Origin: Bacteroidales bacterium UBA1751
Lineage (GTDB): Bacteria; Bacteroidota; Bacteroidia; Bacteroidales; UBA932
Assembly (NCBI GenBank): GCA_002315995.1
Contig: DCHN01000028.1
Location: 339-13,024, forward strand
Direction: 5' to 3'
Length of the DNA stretch: 12,686 bases
Below, piece by piece: positions 1-7,462 of this stretch. A program made the position numbers and the translations under genes. Numbering within the stretch: position 1 is the stretch's first letter; each line of letters starts with the position of its first letter. Under the pieces are notes generated by a model. That model did no database searches. It had not been told where the DNA came from and saw only the letters and a program-made list of their open reading frames with translations.

Positions 1-398
1 TAAGAGACTGGCTCTATGTTGAAGATCACGCCCGCGCAATTGATCTTATATTCCACAAGGGGAAGTTGGGTGATACTTACAACATTGGTGGATTCAACGA
101 GTGGAAAAACATAGACATCATAAAGGTTCTTATTAAAACCGTTGATAAGATTCTAGGCAGAGAAGGCACGCCTGATATGGACCTAATAACCTACGTTACC
201 GACCGTGCAGGCCACGATTTGCGCTATGCAATTGACTCCTCAAAACTACAGAAAGAGTTGGGCTGGGAGCCTGAATATCAGTTTGAGGAGGGCATTGAGA
301 AGACCATTGAGTGGTACCTTGCCAACAAGGATTGGATGGAGAATGTAACTTCAGGAGATTACCAGAAGTACTACGAGCAGATGTATTCCAACAGATAG
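1..398 (+). CDS. rfbB: dTDP-glucose 4,6-dehydratase, C-terminal part (partial at left edge)
   Basis: This is the C-terminal ~131 residues of an extended-SDR sugar-nucleotide dehydratase that converts dTDP-glucose to dTDP-4-keto-6-deoxyglucose, the second step toward dTDP-L-rhamnose and related surface sugars, in the cytosol. The frame is already open at base 3 and runs to a TAG at 396-398. Family landmarks are RDWLYVEDHARAI right at the edge, YNIGG, the DRAGHDLRYAID segment, SSKLQKELGW and the final TIEWYL. The catalytic TxxxYxxxK and the nucleotide-binding N-terminus would lie outside the window. A TTG codon at 66 is inside the gene and is not the start. It is the only plus-strand gene here and converges on the ior/paaK operon. 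Close relatives such as other NAD-dependent epimerase/dehydratases are possible, but the DRAGHD and RDWLYVEDH signatures favour RfbB. Confidence 0.93.
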   Translation, partial: RDWLYVEDHARAIDLIFHKGKLGDTYNIGGFNEWKNIDIIKVLIKTVDKILGREGTPDMDLITYVTDRAGHDLRYAIDSSKLQKELGWEPEYQFEEGIEKTIEWYLANKDWMENVTSGDYQKYYEQMYSNR

Positions 399-420
399 TA
401 ATACAAGACCAAATAGCAAA

Positions 421-464
421 AAGCCGGCTGAATGAGACAACTCAACAGCCGGCTTCTATATTTT
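421..464. terminator. Bidirectional intrinsic terminator between convergent rfbB and ACT gene
   Basis: A perfect 10-bp stem, AAGCCGGCTG at 421-430 and its complement at 446-455, is extended by a second short stem (TGAG 433-436 with CTCA 441-444) closed by an ACAA loop. On the plus strand it is followed by CTATATTTT (456-464). On the minus strand it is followed by the T-rich complement of 411-420. It begins 22 bp after the rfbB stop and ends 21 bp before the ACT gene stop, which suits a terminator shared by two converging transcripts. Confidence 0.88.
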
Positions 465-476
465 CAAAAGCAATAG

Positions 477-929
477 CTACTGAAACTTCGACAAATCCTT
501 CTCCTCTATGTAGGATAGTTTGTTGGCAAGTATAACCTCGCGTGCGCGCTCTGCATTGTCGGTACGGAAGATGAGAACTCCCTTGCCTCCAAGTAGGAAT
601 GAGTAGAGATATGCTATGCTTATGCCTTCACGGGCAAAGAGTTCAATTGCATCGGCTGCCTTGCCCGGCTCGTCGTTAAGCTCAATTGCAAAGACCTCGC
701 AGAGAGATACTGCCACACCTGCATCCTTGAGCATCTGATAAGCTCTGGCAGGTTCGCTGCAAATAATTCTGCATATTCCGTACTCTGCGGTATCTGCAAT
801 GGTTGAGGCAATAAGCTGAATGCCTGCCTGTTTGAGAATCTGAAGTACTTTTACAAGAGTGCCCGATTTATTCTCAATGAAAATTGAAAGCTGTTGCACT
901 GTCATATCCTCTATTTTTTTTGTTTCCAT
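477..929 (-). CDS. Tandem ACT-domain protein, probable amino-acid sensor
   Basis: A stand-alone protein of ~150 aa made of two ACT domains and nothing else. The first begins QLSIFIENKSGTL and covers roughly residues 12-70. The second begins around FAIELNDEPGKA and covers roughly 80-140. ACT pairs bind amino acids at their interfaces and act as allosteric sensors, but there is no enzyme or DNA-binding domain here, so any effect must be through a partner. It is the last gene of the iorA-iorB-aminotransferase-paaK-paaK operon. From general knowledge, ACT proteins of this type often sit beside phenylacetate-CoA ligase genes in anaerobes. Start choice: the ATG at 927-929 is used. A TTG at 933-935 is in frame but a poorer codon. 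The ATG at 903-905 (MTVQQ...) would begin closer to the first ACT strand and is a real alternative. No clear ribosome binding site decides it. The ligand is unknown; an aromatic amino acid is an inference from context. Confidence 0.87.
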   Translation of the reverse strand: METKKIEDMTVQQLSIFIENKSGTLVKVLQILKQAGIQLIASTIADTAEYGICRIICSEPARAYQMLKDAGVAVSLCEVFAIELNDEPGKAADAIELFAREGISIAYLYSFLLGGKGVLIFRTDNAERAREVILANKLSYIEEKDLSKFQ

Positions 930-992
930 CTGCAAAAATATCTATTAATTACAATTATTGAATCAAATTTGTTACTGATTCCTTGATTTTTC

Positions 993-2306
993 TTAGAATT
1001 TCTTTCTAAGATCCTTGACTCTCACTGCCTTTCCTTCGCTCTTTGGAAGGCTGCCTTTAGGAACGAGTCTCACCTTAGGAGTTATTAGAATCTCATCGTG
1101 GAGCTGGCGTGTAATCTCCTTCTCAAGACGCTGAAGGGCAGCGTAGTCATCTATGAACATATCGCGAAGTTCAACCTCAACGGTCATGGCATCGTTGTCT
1201 TCAAGAGTCTCAAGTGTTATGAGATAATCTGATGCAAGCTCCTTGAACTGCATCAATATTGTCTCAATTTGAATTGGGAAGATATTCACACCCTTAAGAA
1301 TAATCATATCGTCACTCCTACCCTTCATCCTGTCGAGTCTGATGTGCTCTCTTCCGCAAGGACATTTACCCGGGAGAATGCGGGTCAAATCGCGGGTGCG
1401 GTAACGCAGCAGCGGCATTGCCTCACGGTTAATTGTTGTGAGAACAAGCTCACCAATGGTACCATCGGGAACAGGCTCAAGGGTATCAGGGTCAACAATC
1501 TCCACAATGTAGTAATCCTCCCATATATGGAGTCCGTTCTGCTCCTTGCACTCGAAGGCTACTCCAGGCCCGCACATCTCACTCATTCCGAATGAGTTGT
1601 ACGCCTTTACACCAAGCATCTCCTCAATACGGCGGCGAGTATCCTCGGAGTGAGGCTCAGCGCCAATGACAAGAGTTCTGAGTTTGGTGTCACGTCTTGG
1701 ATCAATGCCCTTCTCGCACATTATTTCATAGATTCTTGATGCATAAGAAGGTATTGCGTGCACAACCGTTGTTCCGAAATCTGTGAAGAATTTGAGCTGG
1801 CGCATCGTATTGCCGGCTGCAGCAGGCACTGTAAGCATTCCAAGGAGCTCGGCTCCGTACTGGAAGCCAAGGCCACCGGTAAACATTCCATATCCGGAGG
1901 TATTCTGGAAAACATCGTCCGGACGGCATCCTACCATCCAGAGGCAACGTGCCACGGCATTTGCCCACTGCTCCAAATCTTTCTGAGTATGAAGAATTAC
2001 GGTTGGATTTCCGGTTGTTCCGCTCGATGAATGGAGTCTTGTGCACTGGCTCAATGGTACCGATGCCATTCCAAATGGATATGTATCCCTCAAATCCTGT
2101 TTGGTTGTGAATGGAATGCGCTTGAGGTCATCAAGCGACTTTATATCTTCCGGCTTCACTCCTACTGAATCCAACCTCTGCTTGTAGAATTTGGAGCCGT
2201 TGTAGCAGTGTTCAACTGTCTTTTTGAGTCTCTCCAGTTGCAGTGCCTCTATTTGGGCTCTGTTCATGGTCTCGAACTCCGGATTGAAAAATTCTCCTTG
2301 TGGCAT
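993..2306 (-). CDS. paaK: Phenylacetate-CoA ligase family protein (paralogue 1, operon-distal)
   Basis: A 437-aa AMP-forming acyl-CoA ligase of the PaaK family, expected to activate phenylacetate or a related aryl or branched acid with ATP and CoA. Visible motifs: phosphate-binding SSSGTTGNPT (93-102), FGMSEMCGPG (239-248), YRTRD with the ribose-binding Asp (302-306), GRSDDMIILKGVNIFP hinge (329-344), and the C-terminal SEGK with catalytic Lys426. A CPCG pair (Cys315, Cys317) precedes the hinge. Length is normal for PaaK and nothing is broken. In the pocket region it reads NTSGYGMFTGGLGFQYG (about 135-151), then PAAAGN, while its neighbour at 2336-3649 has the more usual AYGYGLFTGGLGVHYG. This suggests a different acid substrate. 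It starts at an ATG 29 bp after the stop of that paralogue, so co-transcription is very likely. The exact substrate cannot be read from the sequence. Confidence 0.92.
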   Translation of the reverse strand: MPQGEFFNPEFETMNRAQIEALQLERLKKTVEHCYNGSKFYKQRLDSVGVKPEDIKSLDDLKRIPFTTKQDLRDTYPFGMASVPLSQCTRLHSSSGTTGNPTVILHTQKDLEQWANAVARCLWMVGCRPDDVFQNTSGYGMFTGGLGFQYGAELLGMLTVPAAAGNTMRQLKFFTDFGTTVVHAIPSYASRIYEIMCEKGIDPRRDTKLRTLVIGAEPHSEDTRRRIEEMLGVKAYNSFGMSEMCGPGVAFECKEQNGLHIWEDYYIVEIVDPDTLEPVPDGTIGELVLTTINREAMPLLRYRTRDLTRILPGKCPCGREHIRLDRMKGRSDDMIILKGVNIFPIQIETILMQFKELASDYLITLETLEDNDAMTVEVELRDMFIDDYAALQRLEKEITRQLHDEILITPKVRLVPKGSLPKSEGKAVRVKDLRKKF

Positions 2307-2335
2307 ATTTATTAGTTGTTGTTCTCTTGCAAATA

Positions 2336-3649
2336 CTACTTGAGCACGCGTTTGTCAATAACGAACTTGCTCTTGCCTTCGCTGCGCTCCAATGTGCCTG
2401 GTTGCTTGATTTCAACCTTGGCGCTTATACTGAGCACGCTCTTGAGTTTCTCAGACACCTGCTTTTCAAGCTTGAATACAGGCTCGAACGTATCGAATCC
2501 CTGCGCAAAGTACTCGGCACGCATCTCAACCTGAACCGTAAGCTTGTCCATATTGTCTATGCGCTCTACAATGAGCAGGAAGCGCGGTGCGCACTCCGGT
2601 ATGCTTAGTATTACACTTTCCACCTGCGATGGGAATACGTTTATTCCGCGTATTATGAGCATGTCGTCGCTGCGGCCGCATATCTTGCCCATCTTCACGC
2701 TGGTGCGGCCGCAAGAGCAGCTATCGCCAGGTTGGAGGGTGGTCAAATCGCGGGTGCGATAGCGAAGAAGCGGCATTCCCACCTTGGTTAGTGTGGTGAA
2801 GACAAGTTCACCCTGCTGCCCGTATGAGAGCGGCTGGAGGGTTTCCGGGTCAATTATTTCCGGATAGAAGTGATCTTCGTTTATATGGGAGCCGTTCTGC
2901 TCACTGCATTCGTAGCTTACGCATGGACCCATGATTTCGCTGAGGCCGTAGATATTGTATGCTTTGAGGCCGAGTCGCTCCTCTATCTCCTTTCGCATGC
3001 TCTCGGTCCATGGTTCCGCACCCATTGCAGCAACCTTGAGCTTGATTTGCTCCTTGGTAATGCCCATCTTCTCCATTGTTTCGGCCAGATGTAGTGCGTA
3101 TGATGGTGTGCAGGCTACGCCTGTTATGCCAAGATCCCTAAGGAGTCTTACGTGCTTCTCTGTTCCTCCGGTTGATGCAGGTACTACTGCAGCTCCAAGG
3201 TTTTCTACACCATAGTGCACGCCAAGGCCTCCAGTGAAGAGTCCGTAACCGTATGCCACAGATACTATATCTTCACGTGTTATGCCAAACGAGGTGAGGC
3301 AACGGGCCATACATTCGCTCCAGACGCCTATATCCTTGCGGGTGTATCCTACAATTGTTGGATTGCCGGTTGTGCCGCTTGAGGCGTGGATTCTAATGAT
3401 TTCGCTCTGTGGTGCCGCCTGAAGGCCGAATGGGTAGTTATCCCTGAGGTCCTGCTTGGTGGTGAATGGGAGCTTGGTTATGTCGTCTATGGTTTGTATG
3501 TCATCAGGAGTGATGTTCATCTCCTGAAGTTTGTTCCTATAGAATGGTGTATTGTGATATACATACTCTACGAGTTTGTGGAGGCGCTTTCCTTGAAGCG
3601 CCCTCATCTGCTCGCGGGACATGCACTCTTTATTGTTGTTCCAGATCAT
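2336..3649 (-). CDS. paaK: Phenylacetate-CoA ligase (paralogue 2, more canonical)
   Basis: A second PaaK-family AMP-forming ligase, also 437 aa, colinear with the downstream paralogue over its whole length and roughly half identical by eye. Motifs: SSGTTGNPT (90-98), YGYGLFTGGLGVHYG (133-147), PSYALHLAETM, YGLSEIMGPC (234-243), YRTRD (297-301), GRSDDMLIIRGINVFP (325-340), and ERSEGK with catalytic Lys426. A CSCG pair (Cys311, Cys313) matches the CPCG of the paralogue. The pocket motif and the GGTEK segment resemble classical phenylacetate-CoA ligases, so I take this as the more conventional enzyme of the two. The ATG at 3647-3649 gives the same length as the paralogue. An internal ATG at codon 10 is a weaker alternative. 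It lies 55 bp after the aminotransferase stop in the same operon. In this context it would feed aryl-CoA to IorAB or receive it from there. Confidence 0.93.
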   Translation of the reverse strand: MIWNNNKECMSREQMRALQGKRLHKLVEYVYHNTPFYRNKLQEMNITPDDIQTIDDITKLPFTTKQDLRDNYPFGLQAAPQSEIIRIHASSGTTGNPTIVGYTRKDIGVWSECMARCLTSFGITREDIVSVAYGYGLFTGGLGVHYGVENLGAAVVPASTGGTEKHVRLLRDLGITGVACTPSYALHLAETMEKMGITKEQIKLKVAAMGAEPWTESMRKEIEERLGLKAYNIYGLSEIMGPCVSYECSEQNGSHINEDHFYPEIIDPETLQPLSYGQQGELVFTTLTKVGMPLLRYRTRDLTTLQPGDSCSCGRTSVKMGKICGRSDDMLIIRGINVFPSQVESVILSIPECAPRFLLIVERIDNMDKLTVQVEMRAEYFAQGFDTFEPVFKLEKQVSEKLKSVLSISAKVEIKQPGTLERSEGKSKFVIDKRVLK

Positions 3650-3704
3650 CTATTCTCTTATTCTAGGTGTCGCCAGGTGGTTTACCCCGCTGCACACTGA
3701 ACTG

Positions 3705-5030
3705 CTATTTATTGTGGTCTGCTGCGAATTGAGCAAGTCGGGCCTCCAGGAGTGGCAGCTGCTCCATCTTGAAGCGGCTGACGCAGGCGCGGATACCAGG
3801 ACGTTTTGCACCGGTGGTTCCGAGGCTGATACTTGAGATACCGTACCTGATAAGTTCAACTACAAGCTCTTCGCCACTCATATTCTTGTAGCCAATTGTG
3901 TAGAAGAAGCCGTTACCCACCTCTGCGGTTACATCCTTGTCGTAGCTGATGTGGAAGCCATTCTTCTTGAAGCAACTCTTCATTGCCTCTGCTCTGCGTT
4001 CGTACTCTCTTGTATCCTCTACAAAGTTGATTTTCCCCTGGCAGCTGAGCTGAAGCATACGTGCATAGCCTATTTGGGTGGTTGATGTACAGCCGCTGGT
4101 TATCATATAGAGGATTGATGCACAGAGTGTCTGGCCAAAGATTCCTGCATCGTGATAGCGCTGGGCCAAAGCTTCATACTTTGTTTCAAAGAGTTTGTCA
4201 GATATTGCGCAGAGGGCTATTCGCTGACCTGCATAGCTGAATATCTTTGAGCTTGAGAGCATGAGGATATACTTATCTGTGTAACGGGCTACTGTTGGGA
4301 GGAACGGAGCCTTGTATGGCTGGCTGAGATCTTTGCGGTAGTCCATGCAGAAGTATGCTAGGTCCTCCATAATTACAACATCATACTTGGTTGCGAGCTC
4401 TCCTATTCCCTTGAGTTCTTCCTCCTCGAGGCAGGTCCAGGCTGGGTTATTAGGGTTTGAGTATATCATTGCGGCCACTGTACCATCTTTGAGTTCCTCC
4501 TCTATTCTCGCCTTGAGTGCAGCTCCTCTGTATGGGGCAATGTCAAAAGACTTCCATTCGAGACCCATAATTCTGAGCTGGGATTTCTGTATTGGGAAGC
4601 CAGGGTCAAGGAAAAGAACTTTGTTCTTTCCTGGGATTCTCTGGCAACATCCTATGAATGAGCCGAACGATGCGGCTACAGATCCTGTGGTTGGAATTAT
4701 GCTGCGGGGAGTTATGTTTACGTTTATGAATGCCTTTATGAATTCACTTCCGGCCTCTTTGAGTTCCTGGATTCCTCCTGCTGCAGGATACTGGCTGGCA
4801 ATGCCTGTATCAAGTGCCTCCTTCTCAGCCTGAAGTCCATATACGTTTGCAGGGAGTCCCGGGCTGCCCTGGTCCATTCTTATGAATGGTTCGCCGGTCT
4901 CCTTTTCGAGCCACTGGGCTACAAGTACTGTTTCACCTATTGTGGCGCAACTCAAATCTGCTACGCTTGACTCCTTGCAGGCCTGCTGGAGAAGGGCGTC
5001 GCTAAAAGGTATCTTATTCTGTTTTTCCAT
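3705..5030 (-). CDS. PLP-dependent class I/II aminotransferase, likely aromatic (or branched-chain)
   Basis: A 441-aa fold-type I aminotransferase. It should move an amino group between an amino acid and a 2-oxo acid using pyridoxal phosphate. Key residues in expected order: SNPNNP with Asn192, IMEDLAYF with Asp223 and Tyr226, the Schiff-base lysine Lys262 in SSSKIFSYAGQRIAL, and the carboxylate-binding Arg in RPGIRACVSRF near the C-terminus. The N-terminal MDQGSPGLP and ASQYPAAGG segments are the usual entry to this fold. Its place between iorAB and two phenylacetate-CoA ligase genes suggests arylpyruvate/aromatic amino acid as substrate pair, but the family cannot be assigned a substrate by sight and branched-chain 2-oxo acids remain possible. 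The ATG at 5028-5030 is preceded by no Shine-Dalgarno-like sequence. A repeated 19-bp motif lies 28-66 bp upstream and may regulate it. Length and motifs look complete. Confidence 0.9.
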   Translation of the reverse strand: MEKQNKIPFSDALLQQACKESSVADLSCATIGETVLVAQWLEKETGEPFIRMDQGSPGLPANVYGLQAEKEALDTGIASQYPAAGGIQELKEAGSEFIKAFINVNITPRSIIPTTGSVAASFGSFIGCCQRIPGKNKVLFLDPGFPIQKSQLRIMGLEWKSFDIAPYRGAALKARIEEELKDGTVAAMIYSNPNNPAWTCLEEEELKGIGELATKYDVVIMEDLAYFCMDYRKDLSQPYKAPFLPTVARYTDKYILMLSSSKIFSYAGQRIALCAISDKLFETKYEALAQRYHDAGIFGQTLCASILYMITSGCTSTTQIGYARMLQLSCQGKINFVEDTREYERRAEAMKSCFKKNGFHISYDKDVTAEVGNGFFYTIGYKNMSGEELVVELIRYGISSISLGTTGAKRPGIRACVSRFKMEQLPLLEARLAQFAADHNK

Positions 5031-5057
5031 GGTATAGTTTGGTTCGAGTTATTTTTG

Positions 5058-5096
5058 AAACGTATTTACACGAGTAAAAACGTTTGTACACGCTTA
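5058..5096 (-). repeat. Two 19-bp imperfect direct repeats upstream of the aminotransferase gene
   Basis: In the 96-bp gap between iorB and the aminotransferase gene, plus-strand AAACGTATTTACACGAGTA (5058-5076) is followed by AAACGTTTGTACACGCTTA (5078-5096). They match at 15 of 19 positions with a 20-bp period, about two helical turns. On the minus strand the copy nearer the gene contains TACGTTTC (5057-5064), one base from the Bacteroidota -7 consensus TAnnTTTG, but I see no good -33 TTTG at the right distance. The arrangement fits a paired operator or an internal promoter region. Function is inferred only. Confidence 0.5.
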
Positions 5097-5126
5097 TTTT
5101 TTAGCTGAGAGTCATTTTGTTTAAGA

Positions 5127-5702
5127 CTAATTCTGAGATTCGTACCCCAGTTTTACAGCCTTTTTATTCAGTTCTACCACTTCTGGGCCTTTGGCTTTGA
5201 AGATGACCTCAACGGCGTTGAGAATCTGGTCAATGCTGAGGAGTTCCATATGCTTTGCAGCGGCGCCGAGGAGTACCATATTGGTACTGCGTGCTGAGCC
5301 GGCCTTCTGGGCAAGCTCCTCTACATCAAGTATTGAAACATTTGGAAACGATTCAAGTTCAGCTTTTATGACACTCTCTTCCGGATACTTTGGAATATTT
5401 ACAAACGGCTTTGAGGCTGTGATTATTTGGCTACCCTTATGAAGATATGGAACATATCTGAGGGCCTCCATTGGTTCCATTGATATTATTATATCTGCTG
5501 CGCCCTGTGGAATGAGGTCACTCCATATTGGTTCATTGCTGAGACGAAGATTGCTCTGAACGTCTCCTCCTCTCTGGCTCATTCCGTGAACCTCTGCCTG
5601 TTTGAGGTTAAGGCCCGCTTTTGTTGCAGCTTCACCTATTACTGTTGCAATTGAGAGGATTCCCTGTCCTCCAACTCCACAAAGTATTATATCTTTTTTC
5701 AT
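5127..5702 (-). CDS. iorB: Indolepyruvate ferredoxin oxidoreductase, beta subunit
   Basis: A 191-aa protein with the gamma-type (POR) domain of 2-oxoacid:ferredoxin oxidoreductases, the small subunit of the two-subunit indolepyruvate enzyme. With IorA it interconverts arylpyruvate + CoA and aryl-acetyl-CoA + CO2, passing electrons to or from ferredoxin in the cytosol. Signatures are GVGGQGI (about 8-14), the EVHGMSQRGGDVQSNLR stretch, EPMEALRY, and the STNMVLLGAA segment. Length is normal for IorB. It begins 70 bp after the iorA stop and is transcribed in the same direction. The start is the ATG at 5700-5702, directly before the KKDIILCGVGGQGI strand, which leaves little room for another choice. 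The family also includes enzymes acting on other bulky 2-oxo acids, so indolepyruvate is the family name and not a proven substrate. Confidence 0.94.
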   Translation of the reverse strand: MKKDIILCGVGGQGILSIATVIGEAATKAGLNLKQAEVHGMSQRGGDVQSNLRLSNEPIWSDLIPQGAADIIISMEPMEALRYVPYLHKGSQIITASKPFVNIPKYPEESVIKAELESFPNVSILDVEELAQKAGSARSTNMVLLGAAAKHMELLSIDQILNAVEVIFKAKGPEVVELNKKAVKLGYESQN

Positions 5703-5772
5703 AAACTATGAATTCTTGCTACTTAAATGATTTTCAGTCTGTAAAGATTATCTTCATTACTTGGAGCGTACC

Positions 5773-7380
5773 TTATTTCTTGCTGTGCCTCTTGAGAGTC
5801 TGCATGCATTCACGGCGTGGGATTATAACAGAAACTCCTTTATACTCTATCTCCTTACGTATGATCTTTTCAATTTCCGGGAGATTGGCAGGAAGTGGCA
5901 CAACAACGTGCAGGTGCTCCTTCTCCACGCCAAGGCCCGCGCAAATTGCTTCGAACTTGGAGGTTCCTGCACTCTGCTGGCCTCCGGTCATTGCAGTTGT
6001 GAGGTTATCGGAGATGATTACTGTTATGTTTGATTTATCGTTTACTGCGTCGAGAAGGCCTGTCATTCCGGAGTGGGTGAAGGTTGAGTCACCTATTACG
6101 GCAATTGCCGGGAAGAGGCCTGCATCGGCTGCTCCTTTGGCCATTGTAATTGATGCTCCCATATCCACGCAACTTGCAAGTGCGCTGAATGGAGGGAGGG
6201 CTCCAAGCGTGTAACATCCTATGTCGCCAAAGATTCTGGCGGTTGGATATTCAGCTGCCACCTTGTTGAGCGCTGCGTAAACATCTCTGTGACCGCATCC
6301 TGGGCAGAGTTGCGGTGGCCTTGGCTGGAGGTTCTGTGCAGTTTCATATACCTGCGAAGGGAGTGTGCTGCTGATGTCGGATGACACGCCGCAGTTCACC
6401 ATTGCTGAGGCAACTGAATCAGGGGTGAGTTCTCCTGTGCGTGGAAGGACTCCGTTAAGTCTTCCGTATATCTTATAATCTGTGTTTACGTATGCCTTTA
6501 CACTCTGCTCCACAATCGGCTGCCCGTCTTCAACTACAAGGAGGGCAGAAGATTTTGCCGCGAGCTCCTTTATTGCGGTTTCAGGAAGTGGATACTGGTT
6601 TATTCTGAGCACGCTGCAGTTGGCGGACTTGCCCATTGCAGCAACACTCTCCATTACGTAGTTATAGCCTATGCCGCAGGCAATGATGCCAAGAAATTTA
6701 CTACTATCGCCATAGGTTTGGCATGAAGCAGTGGCCTCTGAAGCCTCCTGAAGGGCTGGCTGTTTCTCTATGAGCTTGACATACTGACGTTTGGCAATGG
6801 CTGGAAGAAGAACCCATCCGCGGTCTGAGGCAGGATTGAGGGTGTTCTGGCTTCCGCTTTTGCCGGTTTCAACGGCTGCGCGGGAGTGTGCAAGTCGGGT
6901 TACTACTCTGAGAAGCACTGGAAGCCCAATCTTTTCCGAGAAATCGAACGCCTTCTGTACCATATCGTAGGCCTGCTGCTGGTTGCTTGGCTCGAATACC
7001 GGAATGAGGGCGAACTGAGCGTAGAATCTTGAATCCTGCTCGTTCTGTGACGAGTGCATCGACGGGTCATCGGCTGCGAGAACAACCAAGCCGCCGTTTA
7101 CTCCTGTTATGGCTGAGTTAACAAATGCATCGGCGCAGACATTCATTCCTACGTGTTTCATACATACGAGTGCGCGCTTGCCGGCGTAACTCATTCCCAG
7201 AGCTGCCTCCATTGCGGTTTTTTCGTTGGTGCACCAGCGGCTTCGAATTGCCGGGGCATTGTTCTGGATATATTCGGTGATTTCAGTAGAAGGTGTTCCA
7301 GGGTATGCATAAACTCCGCTAAGGCCGGCGTCTATGGCTCCCTGTGCTATTGCTTCATCTCCTAAAAGTAGTTTCTTCAT
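5773..7380 (-). CDS. iorA: Indolepyruvate ferredoxin oxidoreductase, alpha subunit, without the C-terminal ferredoxin domain
   Basis: The 535-aa TPP-containing large subunit. The N-terminal pyrimidine-binding domain shows GDEAIAQGA (7-15), YPGTPSTEI, and NEKTAMEAA with the conserved Glu. The TPP diphosphate/Mg motif is GDSTF (430-434) ending at Asn459 in ISDN. Four cysteines, Cys359 and Cys362 in CPGCGHR, Cys389 in GDIGCYTLG and Cys525 in RRECMQ, are spaced like those holding the TPP-proximal [4Fe-4S] cluster in related oxidoreductases. Archaeal IorA proteins continue with a ferredoxin-like domain carrying two further CxxCxxC clusters. Here the protein ends ten residues after Cys525. Only 70 bp separate its stop from iorB, so no displaced domain is hidden there. 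This form may be normal for Bacteroidales. Electrons would then go directly to a separate ferredoxin. It is the first gene of the operon, with a predicted promoter ~83 bp upstream. The start is ATG at 7378-7380. Confidence 0.94.
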   Translation of the reverse strand: MKKLLLGDEAIAQGAIDAGLSGVYAYPGTPSTEITEYIQNNAPAIRSRWCTNEKTAMEAALGMSYAGKRALVCMKHVGMNVCADAFVNSAITGVNGGLVVLAADDPSMHSSQNEQDSRFYAQFALIPVFEPSNQQQAYDMVQKAFDFSEKIGLPVLLRVVTRLAHSRAAVETGKSGSQNTLNPASDRGWVLLPAIAKRQYVKLIEKQPALQEASEATASCQTYGDSSKFLGIIACGIGYNYVMESVAAMGKSANCSVLRINQYPLPETAIKELAAKSSALLVVEDGQPIVEQSVKAYVNTDYKIYGRLNGVLPRTGELTPDSVASAMVNCGVSSDISSTLPSQVYETAQNLQPRPPQLCPGCGHRDVYAALNKVAAEYPTARIFGDIGCYTLGALPPFSALASCVDMGASITMAKGAADAGLFPAIAVIGDSTFTHSGMTGLLDAVNDKSNITVIISDNLTTAMTGGQQSAGTSKFEAICAGLGVEKEHLHVVVPLPANLPEIEKIIRKEIEYKGVSVIIPRRECMQTLKRHSKK

Positions 7381-7462
7381 AAGAAATATCTATATATTTT
7401 CAGGTTTTACTTACAATTTATAACTTTTAAAAATATTGCGTAGAGTGTCATTTCCAGCGCAT

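Noticed and set aside
993..3649. The two PaaK genes as an assembly duplication or a split gene
   Set aside because: They differ throughout, each is full length with all motifs, and the DNA is not near-identical.
4345..4833. A 162-codon serine-rich plus-strand frame opposite the aminotransferase gene
   Set aside because: Low-complexity composition produced by the codons of the real gene on the other strand.
5703..5772. A frameshift that might have separated a ferredoxin domain from the end of iorA
   Set aside because: The gap before iorB is only 70 bp and has no CxxCxxC coding in any frame, so the short IorA is not caused by a local frameshift.
5708..6214. A 168-codon plus-strand open frame opposite iorA
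   Set aside because: It mostly lies antisense to the well-supported iorA reading frame, has no recognisable domain, and is a reverse-frame shadow.
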